Source of the DNA: Amphirosellinia nigrospora
Taxonomy: Eukaryota > Ascomycota > Sordariomycetes > Xylariales > Xylariaceae
Reading direction: 5' to 3'
DNA length: 64,000 nt
Assembly (NCBI GenBank): GCA_004123355.1
Contig: SCHM01000002.1
Location: forward strand, 11,071,569 to 11,135,568
Part shown: positions 49,886 to 60,065 of the stretch, in pieces
Position numbering within the stretch: position 1 is the stretch's first letter
How the letters are laid out: each line of letters begins with the position of its first letter
The notes under the pieces: generated by a model
Databases searched by the model: none
Seen by the model: the letters and a program-made list of their open reading frames with translations, nothing else
What the model was told of the DNA's origin: nothing
Position numbers and translations under genes: made by a program

Positions 49886-51602
49886 TCAGCCCCTCAAGCT
49901 TACGTTGCTGGGAATGAAGGCTCTTCGACACTGTTTCCATAGTTTCCGTAGTTGATTCGTCACTCCCACTCGCTCTCTCCTCTTCCGCGACGGGCTCGTG
50001 AGTCTCCCTGGCGCTGTCCTCCTGACCCTCTTGGCATGACTTCGAATTATGCCGGAGTCTGCTGGCGACCCTTCAGCATCGAGGCGTTCTGAGACTTTTA
50101 TGACATCCAATAAGGAAATTCGTTTTCTCAATACTCTACCTGTGGGAGAAATACGTGGATTCTTCTCCACAGGTGACTTGGAAGCTGTGGTCACTGTAGA
50201 CTCAGTATCTTCCCGAAGAGTGGTACACGACCTGAGAATATTAAGGGCCTTTTGGCGATCGGCTCTGAAAATTGGATTGAGTCGAAGACCCTTTATGAAG
50301 TTGTTTACATCACCCCAGTGCTTATTGACCCATTCGAGTTCATGGGAAGAGAAACTGCTGTTAGAGTCGTACTTCGGCATGTCATAGAGACGAGACATTG
50401 CAGCTGTCATCCTATCTTCTTCGGTCTGTTTGCCATCTTTGTCAAGTTGTGGCCCGTTCTTTTTCTGGCCGATCTCGGGATTGTAGATCGCCGACGGTGG
50501 TGGCCAGGTGAATGAGGGCGCATTCGATCTCATCTTTTTAGGCGGCGGTAGTATATAATCGGGTACCCCGGTGTCATTCGTTGGTCTCCCCCGTTTGGTA
50601 CCCTGTTGGAGGGGATCGGTACTGATCTCGTTTGGCAGTTGTGCTGGGAGTCGTGTTGGGACAGGACAATCTCGCCTTATAGCTTTCCACATCTGCCATT
50701 TTCGCCGCTCACACGTTGGCCAGGCGATTTTTGGATTGTTAGTCGAGTAGGAAGGGTGATCTGAAAGAGCAATTTTATGTCCGGCCGGAAAATAGGTTGG
50801 TTCAGGCGGGTCTAGTACAGATGCATTCCGGGGATTCCATGGTACCCCGGCGGCGCTCTTTCTGACGGGCTGGAAGGAAGCGGCAAGGTTTCCATCCTGG
50901 TCGTAAACGAGACTATGTGCCGTCGGATTGGACCATTCGTCGGTCTCGGGGCTGCCGCAATAACGTTGAAAGGGAGTTTCGGCACCCACAAGACGTCTAC
51001 GAGATGAAGAACGCTCTCTGATAATTTGGTGGAGTCGCTGGATAGGGTCTTGATGGGTAGCTCGATTGTCCCAACACCCTGCACTTGTATTTCTTCAGTC
51101 TCGTTCGTAGCAGACACGTTCAGATACTTGAAGAAGAAGGCGACGGATAGAAATTTGGTGAGTTTTTTGAATTGACGTTCATCCCTGCATGCACTTTTGC
51201 GTTGTACTATTAGTAGTTGCGTGGTGCGACGTTCCAAGCCATGAAAGACTGGGCTCACTGTGCTTCAGAATCACGAGACCAAAGCCAGAATGCGGGCTGC
51301 GGGCTGGCCTCGGAGGGCTGTCTATTGATGGATTGCAGTCTATCGCTGAGTTGCTGTCTACAGACGGATTCCTGTCTAGCGGTGGATGGTCTACTGAGAG
51401 ATTGTCGACCCATGGATCGTCCATCTATGGGTTGTCCATATATGGGATGTCCATATATGGGTTGTCCATATACGGGTTGTCCATATACGGGTTGTCCACT
51501 TGCATATACGGGTTGTCCAATTATGGGTTGTCCATATACGGGTGGTCCAAATCTGGATAGTCGATCACGATGGACGATCGGGGGAAGGATTCGTGGCATC
51601 AT
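49886..51602 (-). CDS. Retroelement-protease-like domain protein with YGQP repeats
   Basis: From about 51602 ([19 protein letters not shown]) the frame encodes five-residue repeats ([10 protein letters not shown]) over 51554-51413, then a Gln/Arg/Ser-rich stretch. In two further frames follow [13 protein letters not shown] and [15 protein letters not shown] with [19 protein letters not shown] (~51080-50960). This block resembles the copia-type pol aspartic-protease region, in a fungal family whose members continue to [15 protein letters not shown] (~50730-50680). A single open frame from 50989 to 49886 holds the C-terminal 367 residues, Pro/Lys-rich with a basic nuclear-like end. No integrase, RT or flanking terminal repeats are seen. 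It is therefore probably a domesticated single-copy relative or a solo gag-pol fragment; introns are needed near 51250 and 51130 (uncertain). Confidence 0.55.
51413..51554. repeat. 15-base minisatellite
   Basis: About nine copies of a GGGTTGTCCATATAC-like unit, with two shorter interruptions (near 51500 and 51520). Read on the minus strand it encodes YGQPV-type pentapeptides of the gene at 49886-51602; being a multiple of 3, copy-number change keeps frame. Confidence 0.9.
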
Positions 51603-52691
51603 CTTGTTTTCTCGGAGTAACGGACAGTACCTAAAGAATGAAATATATGGGCAGACTAATAAGATCTGAATGAACAGAAGAAAAAGCGGACAATAACCTG
51701 TGTATTGGGTGCAGAGAATCGTGGCGGATGCCCTACTTATATCGGTACCTGTACCTGCCACATATAGTTATTATCAAGGTCGGAAGTCTCAGAGAAGCTG
51801 TCGGGACCGTGCATAATTAAGTAATAAACAGCTACTAACATATCTAAGAAGGAGAGAACTTGATTAAGGTAAGTAATCACCTACCAACCAGCTCCAGCGC
51901 GACTTCTTGCCGTTCAAGCTACGCCATCCAACAAACATTGTTCCTGACCATTCCAGTCTCCGATAATCCTAGACGACTACCTACCTACCTAACATATAAG
52001 CAACTACTGACCAAGTGTATAAGCACCTACCTTGTGATGTCTTTTAGGGCTGTGGTATATGTTGTATCAGGGGTTGTTGCAACCTGGGTGGAGTTAAGGG
52101 CGAAAGCTAAGGAAGACGGAGTGCACAGACCACCTGCAATAACCTCCCTACAATGAATCTACGTCACGTTAGTTATCTAAAGAGAGGGAATAAAATTAAG
52201 TGTTTAACATAGTATTAAGGTTATCACCTTGAGTGAAGAGATCCGCCAGTGGTATCCACGTTTTTCCAAGACGTGGGGCATTCTTCTCTGGAGCATACTT
52301 CTCTTAAATCCTATGCTTACCTAGGCACCTGGCCAACAGAGAGGAAACGACCAGGATATGTATATGCCTTTATTGTCAATCTAAGTGCCTAAGGTACTAT
52401 AGTTCTAGAGTCTAAGTTATTTATACCTAAAATGTGTGAATACTACATATCGCATACGTTTGATCGTGAGATATTACTTAGCTCGACCTAATACCAAGGT
52501 ACGAGACCGACGAGGCCGTTTCCCCGCACAAATAGATCATTGTCCTCCACCTGTTTCGTCGGCTAATTAATCTGGAAATATTTTCCCATCTCACCTACTA
52601 ACCCATGTATTGAGTTCGGCCGTTGGTTTGCAGGGTATCATCTGTTTTGAGCAACGGGTATATGTAGTAGATAACCTACCTAGACTGTAAC
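51603..52691. other. Intergenic
   Basis: Contains the promoter side of the preceding gene and short repeats ctacctac near 51969-51985. No gene is supported. Confidence 0.5.
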
Positions 52692-54063
52692 ATGGCTTCG
52701 GAACCAAGACTCTCGATATCCTGTCACTGTGGCGCTGCAGAGCAGACGGTGCGCCTGCGCGACCAATCATCGAGCGCGCCGCAGGAGATTAACCTCTGCC
52801 ACTGCACAGCGTGCCGGCATAATACAGGGTTGATGTGCGTCTCCCATGCCGGCATCGAGTGCCCGGATTCCATCGAGGGGCTCAGGGATACTACTCCACC
52901 ACCAAAACGATCACTCGGTTCTTTTGTGCAACATGCGGGTGCCATGTTTTCTGGAGGCTCCAGAGCCCCTCACGGACGAACGCCGACAGCCAGGTCAGGG
53001 ATGGTGCGCGTACCACTGCCGAGCGGACGGAATGGTGGGCTGTCGCCACGGGCGTGATCATTGGGTTCCTGGAGGAAGGGGAGCAGGACTTGGTGAGATT
53101 CACAAAACACATCAATACGGCCGGTACTACCGACGGCGGTCTCGGCCCGTTTATACGGGACTTTGGGGTTCGCAAGGACCGGGATTGATCGAAAAGCAAG
53201 GTTCACCGCCGCCCTCCTCCTCCATTCAACCGGCGGAGGAGAAGCTTGAAGATTCAAATCTTGATGTAGGTGTAGATATAGACGCTTTCTCACAAGGGGG
53301 TGATAAAGGAGGAAGGGAAGAAGAGGTCTTGAAAGCCTTCTGCCATTGCAGGACAGTACAGTTCCACGTCACGCGTCCCAACGATGCGAGCAAGCTTCCC
53401 CGGTCCAACTATCCGGACCTCATGGTCCCATATTGTACCGGCTCGCCTCAGATCCAGAATCCCGAGGATAGCAAGTGGTGGCTACGCCCTGAGCTTCGTC
53501 GGTATTGCATTGATACTAATGAGACTCTGCCGACAAAGGCGGGCCGGCTACGGCGCTACCTTGCGGGTACATGTGCCTGCCGCTCCTGCCGGCTCACCTC
53601 CGGCTTTGAGATACAGACGTGGGCATTCATACCAAGGGCCAATATATTCTTTCATATTCATGAAAGCCGTAGAGATCCATCTATCGCAGGGCCTTGGACA
53701 ACTCTCACATTGAACGAGTCCAATGAAGAGGCTGACATAGTCCCTCTCGACTTCGCGACACTACCGCCAGGCATTCTCACAAGCTACGAGAGCAGCCAGG
53801 GCGTCCGGCGCGAGTTCTGCTCCCGTTGCGGCGCGACCGTCTTCTGGAGGGATCGCTGGCGACCAGAGCTCATGGATGTCAGCGTCGGGTTGCTAGACGC
53901 CCCTGAAGGCGCCAGGGCCGAGAGCTGGCTGGATTGGTGGACTGGAAGGGTCAGCTTTGCCGAGGATGCTGGGAACGGTAGGACGGGAGAGATGTCCAAG
54001 CATGCAAGATCTCTGATTGGCAGCCTAGAAGACGGCTTGAGAAGATATCAGGGACAGGGATGA
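52692..54063 (+). CDS. Tandem GFA (CENP-V/S-adenosyl-like glutathione-formaldehyde fold) protein
   Basis: Two consecutive GFA domains, each with the zinc-ligand Cys pattern. Domain 1: ISCHCGAAEQTV, NLCHCTACRHNTGL and RFFCATCGCHVFW (52710-52960). Domain 2: AFCHCRTVQFHV, GTCACRSCRLTSGFE and REFCSRCGATVFWRD (53330-53850), followed by SWLDWWTGRVSFAEDA and the stop at 54063. The GFA family includes glutathione-dependent formaldehyde-activating enzyme, but most fungal members are of unknown activity. A single-base loss at a GGG run (52885-52887) breaks the first domain; adding a G restores RGYYSTTKTITRFFC. A second slip lies near 53185, at the domain junction. No intron is evident. Confidence 0.85.
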
Positions 54064-54813
54064 AAAGGCAGCTAAGGTAAGGATCTGTGACGTATCAGTT
54101 TCCCGGAGAGATAGATGCCCTACATGTGTCGTAAAAGTGAGGGTGGTTGTATGGGTTCCCGGATGCCGATTCATTCGATGCCCCATCCACTACCTACACA
54201 TATCCCAGTAGGACCGGAGATATGCCACATAACTAAGTACCTACCTCAGGTGTCTTATACACATGCCTAGCCCAATCTTGACCTGATCACAATAATGATT
54301 ATTGCGATAAGGGCTTGTGTCCAAGTGCTTGTAACTTGGAGTTCTATTCAGCTAATAATCTCTTTGGGGTCTATTACTTCAGCGTGTGAGGGTACGTCGC
54401 TCGATTCAGCGCGTGGTTTATTAATTAACATCTCTTGATCGAGATTAGGTGCCTATCTACGAGGTATGGCCATAGTTCGGCTCAACATCAGCTCAGAGCT
54501 GCGACCTTCCTTACTCCATCAGTCCTCGAATCACAGCACGACTTTTCTATTCTCATGGTAGTTCTGCGATAACGTTAGCATTGGCGACGACATCCTTGTT
54601 CCTTTGTCTGCGGTTTACGTGCCTGGGGCGTTTTTCCTAGTCGCAGTTCGACTACTCTTCGCTGACAACTTGCGTTACTGCTTCGATACCCGCCAAGCTA
54701 ATACCGCCTTCAAAGCATCTGTCCACCCATCTTTGTAGTAGCTTCTTTCTTGCTAGTTATATGGCATCAGCTGTAGATTCAGATACCAGGTGGGCTCGCT
54801 CGTTCCTGTCACT
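54064..54813. other. Intergenic between convergent genes
   Basis: No gene is seen. It contains short inverted elements such as aggtacc-like and ttattaattaa (54419-54429) stretches. Confidence 0.5.
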
Positions 54814-55260
54814 TCACCCATCCTCACACTTGTCATCTCTCTGGAGTCGTGGGGGAGTGAAGATGATGGGGCAGTTCCTGCATCGTGGTATGCTGTTGTG
54901 AGGACACTCCGCATAGTCTGGGTTCGAGCAGTAGGATCCGCTGCTGTGGTATCGGCAGTAGCAGCAGACGAAGCCGATGGGCTGGTGGTGCTCGGTTGTT
55001 GGCGGCGCGCTTCCCTTCTCCCTTTTTTGTGTTGCTGTGGCCTTAGGATAGGGGTGCTTATGCGAGCTCGAGAGTGATGAGACCGGGCAAGATTGCATTC
55101 TGACTTCACTGCTATCTTGTAGATAGTCGGTTGGTAACGATGCAGCTGTGGCTGGTGCGAGGTCTGGATTGTCAAGATCTGATGAGCATGGTAGTTGTGG
55201 GTTGTCATTGGCATCGGGTCGACTCTCATACCTCCAACTTTTCCTCATTCTTGGTGTCAT
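54814..55260 (-). CDS. Small Cys-rich zinc-ribbon-like protein
   Basis: A 148-residue frame with start MTPRMRKSWRYESRPDAND. The first ~95 residues are Ser/Pro-rich and unstructured. The C-terminal third holds FVCCYCRYHSSGSYCSNPDY and CPHNSIPRCRNCP, a CxxC...C...C...CxxC arrangement like the small fungal zinc-ribbon proteins that begin W/FxCCxC. It overlaps reading frames on both strands, but the clustered Cys pattern favours this one. Function unknown. Confidence 0.45.
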   Translation of the reverse strand: MTPRMRKSWRYESRPDANDNPQLPCSSDLDNPDLAPATAASLPTDYLQDSSEVRMQSCPVSSLSSSHKHPYPKATATQKREKGSAPPTTEHHQPIGFVCCYCRYHSSGSYCSNPDYAECPHNSIPRCRNCPIIFTPPRLQRDDKCEDG

Positions 55261-55976
55261 GGTAAGTTGTCAAAAGCGTAACCGGACGAGCGAGCTTCGG
55301 TTTGTTGACTTAGTGTGATGAACAGTGGGATAGAGGGCCCAGTGAGAACATAAGATTTTACCCCGATTGCCATTCCAGATGGTTTTTATACTGTATGCGA
55401 ATAGTTGTTTGAAACATTTCGAAAGAATTGTTGAACTAGGAACCTGGAGTAACACGTGTCAGAAACCCGCCTTACTCAAGGAGAACAACGTAGCGATCTT
55501 TGATATCCTAGCTACACCGGTTTTTTCTTTTAATATAGTGATACAGCAAAAATTTGGCCCGACTTGTCACTCCCTTTCACATTCATGATTTTCAAAATTG
55601 TCTTACCCAAACAAAGGGCCTACGGAGGAGCCTGCTAGAAAATTCGCATTGTTAGTTGGGACATGAGACTTTTTCCATTTGTACACCTCTCGTATAATAT
55701 GGCCTGATCTATCGTCTATCTTATGTACACGCTGACCGGGAACGAATACTACCGTGACACCTCCCCTATTGGAAAAAATACTTGGAAAACAATCTTTAGT
55801 CAAGATTGTATCACGATAAAAACTGTTGTTGATTGTCTAGGTGCTTTTTTTTTTTTTTTGGTATTGGATTTATAAACTTGAGCGGAACATATGAGATTGT
55901 TTTTTTAGATAAAAGTATTCTTTATTAATGAGATTCTATTCAAAAAGCAAAACAAAAAACATGAACTAAAACAACG
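55261..55976. other. Intergenic
   Basis: Promoter side of the small Cys-rich gene and 3' side of the next minus-strand gene. Contains a run of 15 T (55845-55859). No gene is supported. Confidence 0.5.
55845..55859. repeat. Poly-T tract
   Basis: Fifteen consecutive T on the plus strand, in an AT-rich intergenic stretch. Confidence 0.9.
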
Positions 55977-56657
55977 CTATGAATAAAAAGTCAGTATAGA
56001 CAATGGAACAGGCTTAGAAGCGACAATAATCCACAGCTGCACTCGGGAGCGTAAGTTATACCGTGGCTGCTCTGGCTCTGGCTCTGGCTCCGGCTCTGGC
56101 TCTGGGGAACTTTGTTCTGAGGACTGTAGAGCATTTTTCGGCCTTGATAAATCTAACAAACTCAAGGCGGCCATTGCTAAGGAGTCATAATACTCTTCAG
56201 ATTCTGTTTCCATCACCGCGACGTCACACTTTCCTTTAGAAAGCGATTCAAAGCTGCTCACTACCATGTAGCAGTCCTCACATAGTAACTTCCCACTTAC
56301 CACATTGGAACAGACACTGCAAGTGTGTGTCTGTTCTTGAGGTTTCTCCTCTTTCTTTTTGAGGTAGCAAATCTCGTCTGGCGAGGGTTTCGCCAGTCCC
56401 AAGAGCTTTCTCTCCTGGCGGATATAACTTCTACAGTGTGGGCATTGAGCGAAGTTGAGGTCGTCGTTGGGAAAACCACACTTTACACACTTCCCACTCT
56501 CTTTTAGTTTTCTATGGTGTTCCATGCTGCGCTTATTATTGTCTGTCTTATGAGCGAGACAAAGGGATTGTCCGGGGACTGTGTGGTCATTACAGTGTCC
56601 CTTGCTGCAAAACTTGCGCCGAGAGAGCCTTCTACGTGAGAGTTTGTTAATCGCCAT
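55977..56657 (-). CDS. Cys-cluster protein with Glu-Pro repeat (hypothetical)
   Basis: 226 residues from MAINKLSRRRLSRRKFCSKG; an upstream in-frame Met at 56834 is less likely because the segment before 56657 looks non-coding. Cys clusters: FCSKGHCNDHTVPGQSLCLAHK, then CVKCG...CPHC (56495-56415), then CSVCSNVV...CEDC (~56310-56275). This resembles small zinc-binding domains at the start of some fungal regulators. A PEPEPEPE run (56062-56100) separates it from a C-terminal end without recognised motif. The surrounding DNA is AT-rich and the gene is moderately AT-rich itself. Function unknown. Confidence 0.5.
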   Translation of the reverse strand: MAINKLSRRRLSRRKFCSKGHCNDHTVPGQSLCLAHKTDNNKRSMEHHRKLKESGKCVKCGFPNDDLNFAQCPHCRSYIRQERKLLGLAKPSPDEICYLKKKEEKPQEQTHTCSVCSNVVSGKLLCEDCYMVVSSFESLSKGKCDVAVMETESEEYYDSLAMAALSLLDLSRPKNALQSSEQSSPEPEPEPEPEPEQPRYNLRSRVQLWIIVASKPVPLSILTFYS

Positions 56658-58017
56658 AGTGAATTGAAAGCTGAAAGTGAACTGAGATAGACGAGATGGT
56701 GTGTGATGTGGTGTTGTGATGCCAAAATCCTTAAGTGAATTGGGGATTTTTTGGTTTTTATAATCAAGTTTCAAGCTACAGACAAACAATTTCATTATGC
56801 TAGAGTAAATACACAAGATGTTAAAAGAAAACAATCAAATAGTTTAGAAAGCCTAGCTCCTTTTAAAAAAAATCTTTATCTTTTAATAATTGCATTCAAA
56901 TAGTAAAAACACTAAGAAGCCGTTTTTAAGTACTAATTAACTCTTGTATTAACAATACTCCAGGTAATACTAAGTCGATCTGTTGTTTTAGTTAAAAATG
57001 TCGATTTTTGTTTAGAGGGGCGAGGATGAGCACGCTTCTCAACCCCAAAGTTTCAAAATGACAATTTAGAATACCGTCCGGCCACCAAGGATACTCTAAC
57101 AACCAACTGACGCGCGACAAGATCTGAGCCTGGTATATACTCTTAAGTTAATCGAAGACACTGTAGTTCATATTCTTTCGCTATCACCGACTACCTTAGC
57201 GTTGTGAACAAATAGTTATCATGCTTCTACCCCTATTAACCGTTACCTAAGCGAAAAGGGGCGACCCATCCGACAAGTTCTACTGATCTGCCCTAGCCGA
57301 TTAGCTAACACCCTTTTCTTGATTACTTCTATGGACTTGGGCTAGGCGGGGCGTTATTCCTCAATCTTCTACCCGATTTCTTTCAGCTTTGCGCCAATGA
57401 TAACAACTTCGGCCGTTTGGGACATCGAGGCATTCAGAAAGCGGCGAGGCTTGTTGCGATTGGAACATGTATTCTACCTCGCATTTCATGGTTGGATCCC
57501 TTCGAGTTCATAAGGCCTGGTATATGTGTAGGACCTACCTAGCCATCATCTATTGTGCCTTCCTCCTACATGCAGCCTATCTAGCCGAGGTAGTTTCGGG
57601 GCAAATGATATATGAAAGACTTTAACTGCTGACTACTCCCTTTTGCCAACCCGAATGGAGAAAGTGCTTGCGGGGTTGTATGCACCAGCTTTGGTTCAGG
57701 TAGGCAGGCAGGTAGCTGCTTATACGTTAGGTAAGGAGATGCCCGCAGAAGTTACAACTGATTGATGGTAGCACAAGGTATGGGAAGGCGCTTGCCTGCT
57801 ATAATTTCTTAGTGAAATGGAAAGTGCATGGGCGATATATTAGTACCTAATGCTAATCGCGTTGCTCTGTCGTTAGGATACATTTTCTTCCTACCTTAGG
57901 GATTTGACACCTATCAGGCTAGGTCCAACTTAAACCATCCTCGACTACTGAATCAAACATACGTAATCATTTCACTTGCTTGTTCTTGCGATTTAATGTT
58001 TTTAGCCACATAACACC
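56658..58017. other. Intergenic
   Basis: AT-rich near 56750-57000, then mixed. Short motifs such as CTACCTAGCC and CCTAGCC recur (57535, 57580). No gene is supported. Confidence 0.5.
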
Positions 58018-59468
58018 ATGGACAGCGACAACATGCGAAACACTAGTGTCGGTGGCGATCTTAGTGGCCATAACAAGAGTCTACTTGAACATCAGGAAGG
58101 GAGCTCCCGCTCGCTTACCGACTCACTCTATGACGGACCACTCAATCACATTATCAGAAACCACCCAAAACTATTTGTCAGGCCACGACAATGGACGAAG
58201 CAGCATGCTAGTTTTCTACATGTTATATGCAAGGAAGAAGGATCATGGTCCTCGCCTTCTACCCAACAAGCCAATCAACAAGAAGATGAAAGCTTAACCC
58301 ACCCCGTGGAAGAGCCGAATTCTCAGCCTCAAGGGCCCGAAGAAACGCAACATCATACATCTCCCGCCGAGGGTGCCGATACCTCCGAGGTGCCGCTACG
58401 CGTCCCTTCTTTCCGATTCCCCAGCCTGCCACACCCACATCTAAACTCACACATCGGGAGACTCAGGAGTGAAGACGCCTCCATTCCCTCACATCGGGCT
58501 GCGATGGATAGCCTGCTGGTATGGAAAAGGCGCAGACCAAGTAGAATCTGGAAGGCCCTATTGAACCCCGACGGTGTTGCCCCCGAGCCTGTCGAGACCC
58601 GCAGCTTCAAGAGCGAGGATAGCGTCAGAGAGGTGCGCCACAGGCTCAGAGTGAGATCTATCCCGCTCTACCTGAGATACGGGAAGAGGAGTATAGACAT
58701 CGGATCTATTCCTCAGATTTACACGCTTGCCGGCGACACGCCCTACACACAGATAAATTCTTGGCGCCTGATCTATCTCGATCGCTCACAGCTGGGGCCG
58801 ACTCCTTTGCCGAAACGAGAGAGACGACGCCGTAGAATGGCCGCGCGGCTCGGGATCGAGGTGGAATTCGGGCCTGAACCAAACACCGTGGTAAGCTCAG
58901 CCGACGGCAAAGACCAACAAGACGGCTGGCCGATCAACGAGGGTTACATGGCCGGTCTCTTCATCGCCACGGCACAGCAACGGCAGCGGGAGATAGAACG
59001 GAAGGAGACCTCATCTGCGATCGACACGCAGCAAGAAGCATCGCAAGTGTCTCAAAACACCCCGAGGTATACCCGCGCTACCAGATCCTGCTCACCGACA
59101 ACGGCGAGGACAGTTCCTGCATCCACCTCTACACAGCTCACGTGTCCGACTTTCTCCTCGAGCACTTCCGCCACCCCTCCCACTCCCCACAGATCTCGCC
59201 CTCTGAACACGAGCCGCACCTCATCAAGATCCACCACACAACGATTCCGTACACTCCTTACAAGTCTTTTCGACGTCGTCTTCGTATGACGATTATGGAG
59301 TTCGCCAACGGCACCGCCGGTGGTTTCTTTTCTGATCCGAACCCAGGACGTGATGAAGAGCAAGAACGGAACAGCGAGTGCGTAGCGACGACGATCGGCA
59401 CAGTTGAAACGGAGAGCCTGAACCGCCCGGAAGACGTAGTACATATGGGGGCTTGCGTGGTAGTGTGA
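58018..59468 (+). CDS. Conserved fungal-specific protein, unknown function
   Basis: Start MDSDNMRNTSVGGDL. A Pro/Gln-rich N-terminal half (to ~58500) precedes a folded region with RIWKALLNPDGVAPEPVETR, IPLYLRYGKRSIDIGSIPQI and EGYMAGLFIATAQQRQREIE. The C-terminal block YPRYQILLTDNGEDS and IHLYTAHVSDFLLEHFRHP, then HLIKIHHTTIPYTPYKSFRR (59080-59285), is typical of an uncharacterised Pezizomycotina family. A one-base loss in an A4 run (59054-59057) switches from frame 1 to frame 3; adding an A joins the two halves. The tail runs to a TGA near 59466-59468. No enzyme motif is visible. Confidence 0.7.
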
Positions 59469-60065
59469 CTAGTGAGCGTTGAATCATGAGCTGCCTTTTT
59501 GCTAGCCGTATTTATGAGAAACGTGGAAAGAAGGGGGAAGTGAAGCTCATCGTTGACAGCCAAGTTGAAAGAAGGCAGAACAGTAGTGCGAGGTTCAAAA
59601 TATGAGAACTTTAGCAGTGGCTATCATCACACTTGTCATCTCCAGTAACGAAGAGGGGAGCTTGCTTCGTGTCTCTTACCAACTGAAGTGGCGAGAACAC
59701 ACGAGAAGTGAAATTCACCTTATGGCGTCTAAAAGAACGTACATTAAAAGCTATATCAATTATAGGAGATAGATTGCTGACCAGAATACACAGCTAGTAA
59801 TGTCAATAGAGCTACCAGGCGTAGCTTACCGCAAGATACTCCCCTATTTTTGTCTTTTTTAAGGCCACATTCCCCCATCCCTGAAATTTTCGTCCGTTGA
59901 CTCCTCGTTAAGTGTAGATAGTGTTACAGAGACCAAGACCAATACACCGTCTGAGATGCAGGATGAAAAAAACCCAAGGTCACCGACCACCACCGGGGCA
60001 GATTGACCACACATCGTCTTAGCTTACACATATAGTCTATAAACCCCAGTACTCAAATTAATGGC
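59469..60065. other. Intergenic between convergent genes
   Basis: 3' regions of both neighbours, with GA-rich strings. No gene is seen. Confidence 0.5.

Noticed and set aside
49886-51602. Intact LTR retrotransposon
   Set aside because: No LTRs, RT, RNase H or integrase seen on either side.
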